Shown: piece by piece, positions 62,350 through 64,000 of the stretch | Position numbering within the stretch: position 1 is the stretch's first letter | Layout: the number at the start of each line of letters is the position of its first letter | Assembly (NCBI RefSeq): GCF_009900715.1 | Contig: NZ_JAAAJC010000007.1 | Coordinates: forward strand, 62,001-126,000 | Origin: Halococcus salsus | GTDB taxonomy: Archaea > Halobacteriota > Halobacteria > Halobacteriales > Halococcaceae | Length of the DNA stretch: 64,000 nucleotides | Reading direction: 5' to 3' | The notes under the pieces: generated by a model | Databases searched by the model: none | The model's input: the letters and a program-made list of their open reading frames with translations, nothing else | Told to the model about the DNA's origin: nothing | Made by a program: the position numbers and the translations under genes

Positions 62350-63588
62350 GCTTGTCGGTGGACTCCCGCTCTGGCCGATATTCTCGGCAGGTGTGAAATC
62401 ACCATTCGCGTTCACCGTCCCCGACTTTAGGGCCAGTTGACGTGCGGCCCGTCCCGACCGAGACTTTTGCCCGGTCCGGACATACTTCCATCCGATGTTC
62501 TTCGCCGCGTTGTAGTCCGCGTGAAGCTCGTAGCCGCATTTCTGGCAACCAAACTCGTCGTCGCCGTTCGATCGGTTGCCCTTCGCGGTGTGCCCGCACG
62601 CAGAACACCGCTGACTCGTGTACTGTGGCGGAACCTTCGTTACGTCGATACCGACCGCTTCGGCCTTGTACTCAACGTACTCGTACAACTGGTTGAACGC
62701 CCAAACGTGAAACTTCTTCGCGCCGAGCATACGGTTTCGGATACCGTTCAACCGCTCGAATACGATAGCCGAACACTTGTATTCGATTGCTTCGGCGACC
62801 AACTCTTTCGAGACGTTGTGCAAGAGGTCTTTCGCCCATCGACTTTCGCGGTCGCCGATGGACTGAATCGTTCGATGTGCCGATTCCGTTCCGGTTCGCT
62901 GAAGGTCTCCGCGAAGTTTCTCGTAAGCGTTGCGACGGTGGTTCAACAGTCCGCCAGACCAGAACCCGCCGGTCGAAGTAACCGCCAGATTGTCGATGCC
63001 GAGGTCCACACCGAGGACCGTGGGGTGCTCGGAGGTTTCGGTATCGTCCACGTCCGCCTTTGTTCGGACGTGAAGATAGAACACACCGTCGCGGTGGTGG
63101 AGTGTCGCGCCGCCGATGTTGAAGTCGCCGGAAAAGAGGTATTTGCCGTGTGGCGTGTCGTTGAGGTCGTCTTCGTGTGGCAGAACGTACTCGGCGTCGA
63201 TTCGCCCATCGACGGTTGAAAGCGACACATGGTCGTCGTGAAACGTCGCGGCGCGCTTGTTGTAATCGATGAAATCGGCGGTGAACGTCGGAAGTTCGGC
63301 GTACTCGCCGTCCTTCCATCGGGCGACGACGCCTTTGAGGGCGTCCGCCGCTCGGTTACGCGCCGTTTGGACGAGGTTCGCTTGGAGGTCTGGAACGCGC
63401 TCGCGGACTTCGCGGTAGGTGCGTTCGTGGAGACCTTGTTTTGTCGTTTCGACGTAACCGTTTTCTTTGCGCGCACGGTCCACAGCACAGTTCGCGGCAA
63501 AACGGAAATCCAGAATGGTCGCAAACAGGGATTCGGCGGCACTGTCGCTCACGTCGAGCTTGACCGGCACGGTGCGACGAATCGCCAT
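62338..63588 (-). CDS. tnpB: TnpB, RNA-guided transposon nuclease (IS200/IS605, IS1341-type)
   Basis: A 416-residue TnpB. The RuvC triad is visible as GVDLGIDN (Asp near 194), VFERLNG (Glu near 279) and HADYNAAKN (Asp near 357); the zinc finger CSACGH...FGCQKCGYE is intact, so the nuclease looks active. No TnpA transposase lies beside it, as in IS1341-type elements, so it would need TnpA in trans. It directly borders the GIY-YIG gene fragment. Confidence 0.93.
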   Translation of the reverse strand: MAIRRTVPVKLDVSDSAAESLFATILDFRFAANCAVDRARKENGYVETTKQGLHERTYREVRERVPDLQANLVQTARNRAADALKGVVARWKDGEYAELPTFTADFIDYNKRAATFHDDHVSLSTVDGRIDAEYVLPHEDDLNDTPHGKYLFSGDFNIGGATLHHRDGVFYLHVRTKADVDDTETSEHPTVLGVDLGIDNLAVTSTGGFWSGGLLNHRRNAYEKLRGDLQRTGTESAHRTIQSIGDRESRWAKDLLHNVSKELVAEAIEYKCSAIVFERLNGIRNRMLGAKKFHVWAFNQLYEYVEYKAEAVGIDVTKVPPQYTSQRCSACGHTAKGNRSNGDDEFGCQKCGYELHADYNAAKNIGWKYVRTGQKSRSGRAARQLALKSGTVNANGDFTPAENIGQSGSPPTSTGL

Positions 63589-63732
63589 ACTGCATATACA
63601 ACAGTGGGATACTTAAAGACACCACTCGGGAGTCGGGCTGCCGACACCGATCAAACGGCGGTTGCACAGTCGCAAAACCAAGCTTACGCAATTCCAGCCC
63701 GCCGTGAACGGCGGGATTGCCTTGCTGATTAA

Positions 63733-63843
63733 AGATGCTCTCAAACGAGAATTCAGCCGAGTTGATTGGAGCGTCATCAGGGACGTTGCTTTTGTTCAGC
63801 AGTCGATCCGGGAAGCCGGCTTGAGCAACGCCGATGAGCTGTG
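63733..63843 (-). pseudogene. Fragment of the GIY-YIG gene 3' end
   Basis: About 105 bases nearly identical to 36689-36791: the encoded segment PQLIGVAQAGFPDRLLNKSN then VPDDAPINSAEFSFE matches the C-terminus of the intact protein. Similarity stops at GATGAGCTGTGG (63832-63843). At its other end it runs into the tnpB element, which replaces the stop codon. It is a gene remnant. Confidence 0.85.
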
Positions 63844-64000
63844 GCAAGATAATGTCGCAGTTCACTCGAGTGCTCCAGTTAACCCATCAGAAGAAATCCC
63901 CCGCACAGGACAGCGCGAAGCACGCGAAATGAGGTTTCTGACGGTTACGAAGACCATCTACTTCATCAACGCTTTCTTCGAGGGGTTAGAAATAGCGGGT
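63844..64000 (+). CDS. Possible partial ORF at right edge
   Basis: The plus strand is open to the edge; with an ATG at 63929 it would begin MRFLTVTKTIYFINAFFEGL, and the frame is also open further upstream. The minus strand is closed in all frames. Too short to identify; it may be the start of a gene outside the window. Confidence 0.3.

Larger units (their letters stand above)
62300..63732 (-). mobile_element. IS1341-type element carrying tnpB
   Basis: Comprises tnpB with a hairpin at each side: CCGGCC/GGCCGG at 62334-62349 on the 3' side and CCCGCCGT/ACGGCGGG at 63698-63715 on the 5' side. The 5' boundary is near 63732, where similarity to the GIY-YIG gene 3' end begins; the 3' boundary is approximate. 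No terminal inverted repeats or target duplication are expected or seen, as usual for the family. Confidence 0.75.

Overview
The window is from an extremely halophilic archaeon (class Halobacteria). Proteins are strongly acidic, the left third is very G+C rich, and the gene order Orc1/Cdc6 - OapA/OapB/OapC - PolD small subunit beside ORB-type origin repeats is the conserved haloarchaeal chromosomal origin neighbourhood. The genus cannot be fixed from the sequence alone. No rRNA, tRNA or CRISPR array was recognised.

Region 1 (1-21.4 kb) is chromosomal backbone: the end of a membrane protein, oapC-oapB-oapA, an origin with inverted ORB elements (about 2.7-3.1 kb), orc1, signal peptidase I, the PolD small subunit (with a second ORB-like pair inside its coding sequence), a Na+/Ca2+ exchanger, aspartate kinase, phosphoesterase, APC permease, alaS, dodecin, an aldo/keto reductase, several tiny CxxC zinc-finger proteins, an atypical Nramp-like transporter and a DUF5518 membrane protein.

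Region 2 (21.4-35.7 kb) starts abruptly with a tyrosine recombinase and is less G+C rich, so it looks like accessory DNA. It holds coupled small genes behind the integrase, a phiH1-repressor-like regulator, a regulator/cytochrome P450 divergent pair, an EVE-like/HNH nuclease, a translationally coupled SWIM/zinc-finger cassette and an AddAB-like helicase-nuclease pair.

Region 3 (35.7-50.3 kb) continues a dense nuclease/defence island: an SDR oxidoreductase, a double-module GIY-YIG protein, a very unusual cold-shock/RNase Z-like/TRAM fusion whose metal ligands are mostly lost, a McrBC-type restriction system with two EVE-like sensor modules, two stand-alone PD-(D/E)XK proteins, a zinc-ribbon protein with an HNH ORF, decayed gene remnants, and an extra copy of haloarchaeal RNA polymerase subunit epsilon.

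Region 4 (50.3-64 kb) has a VapBC-like pair with a palindromic operator, a HicB-like fusion, a second tyrosine recombinase, a winged-helix/PIN pair with a palindrome over its TATA box, an acetyltransferase, an aldo/keto reductase, a full TctCBA tricarboxylate transporter, a regulator with tandem palindromes, and a TnpB element. The 5' end of the AddB-like gene and the 3' end of the GIY-YIG gene recur here as fragments (56.5 and 63.7 kb) in the same order and orientation, bracketing a different cargo. This duplicated frame with exchanged cargo and the pseudo-RNase Z fusion are the two strongest leads for something undescribed.
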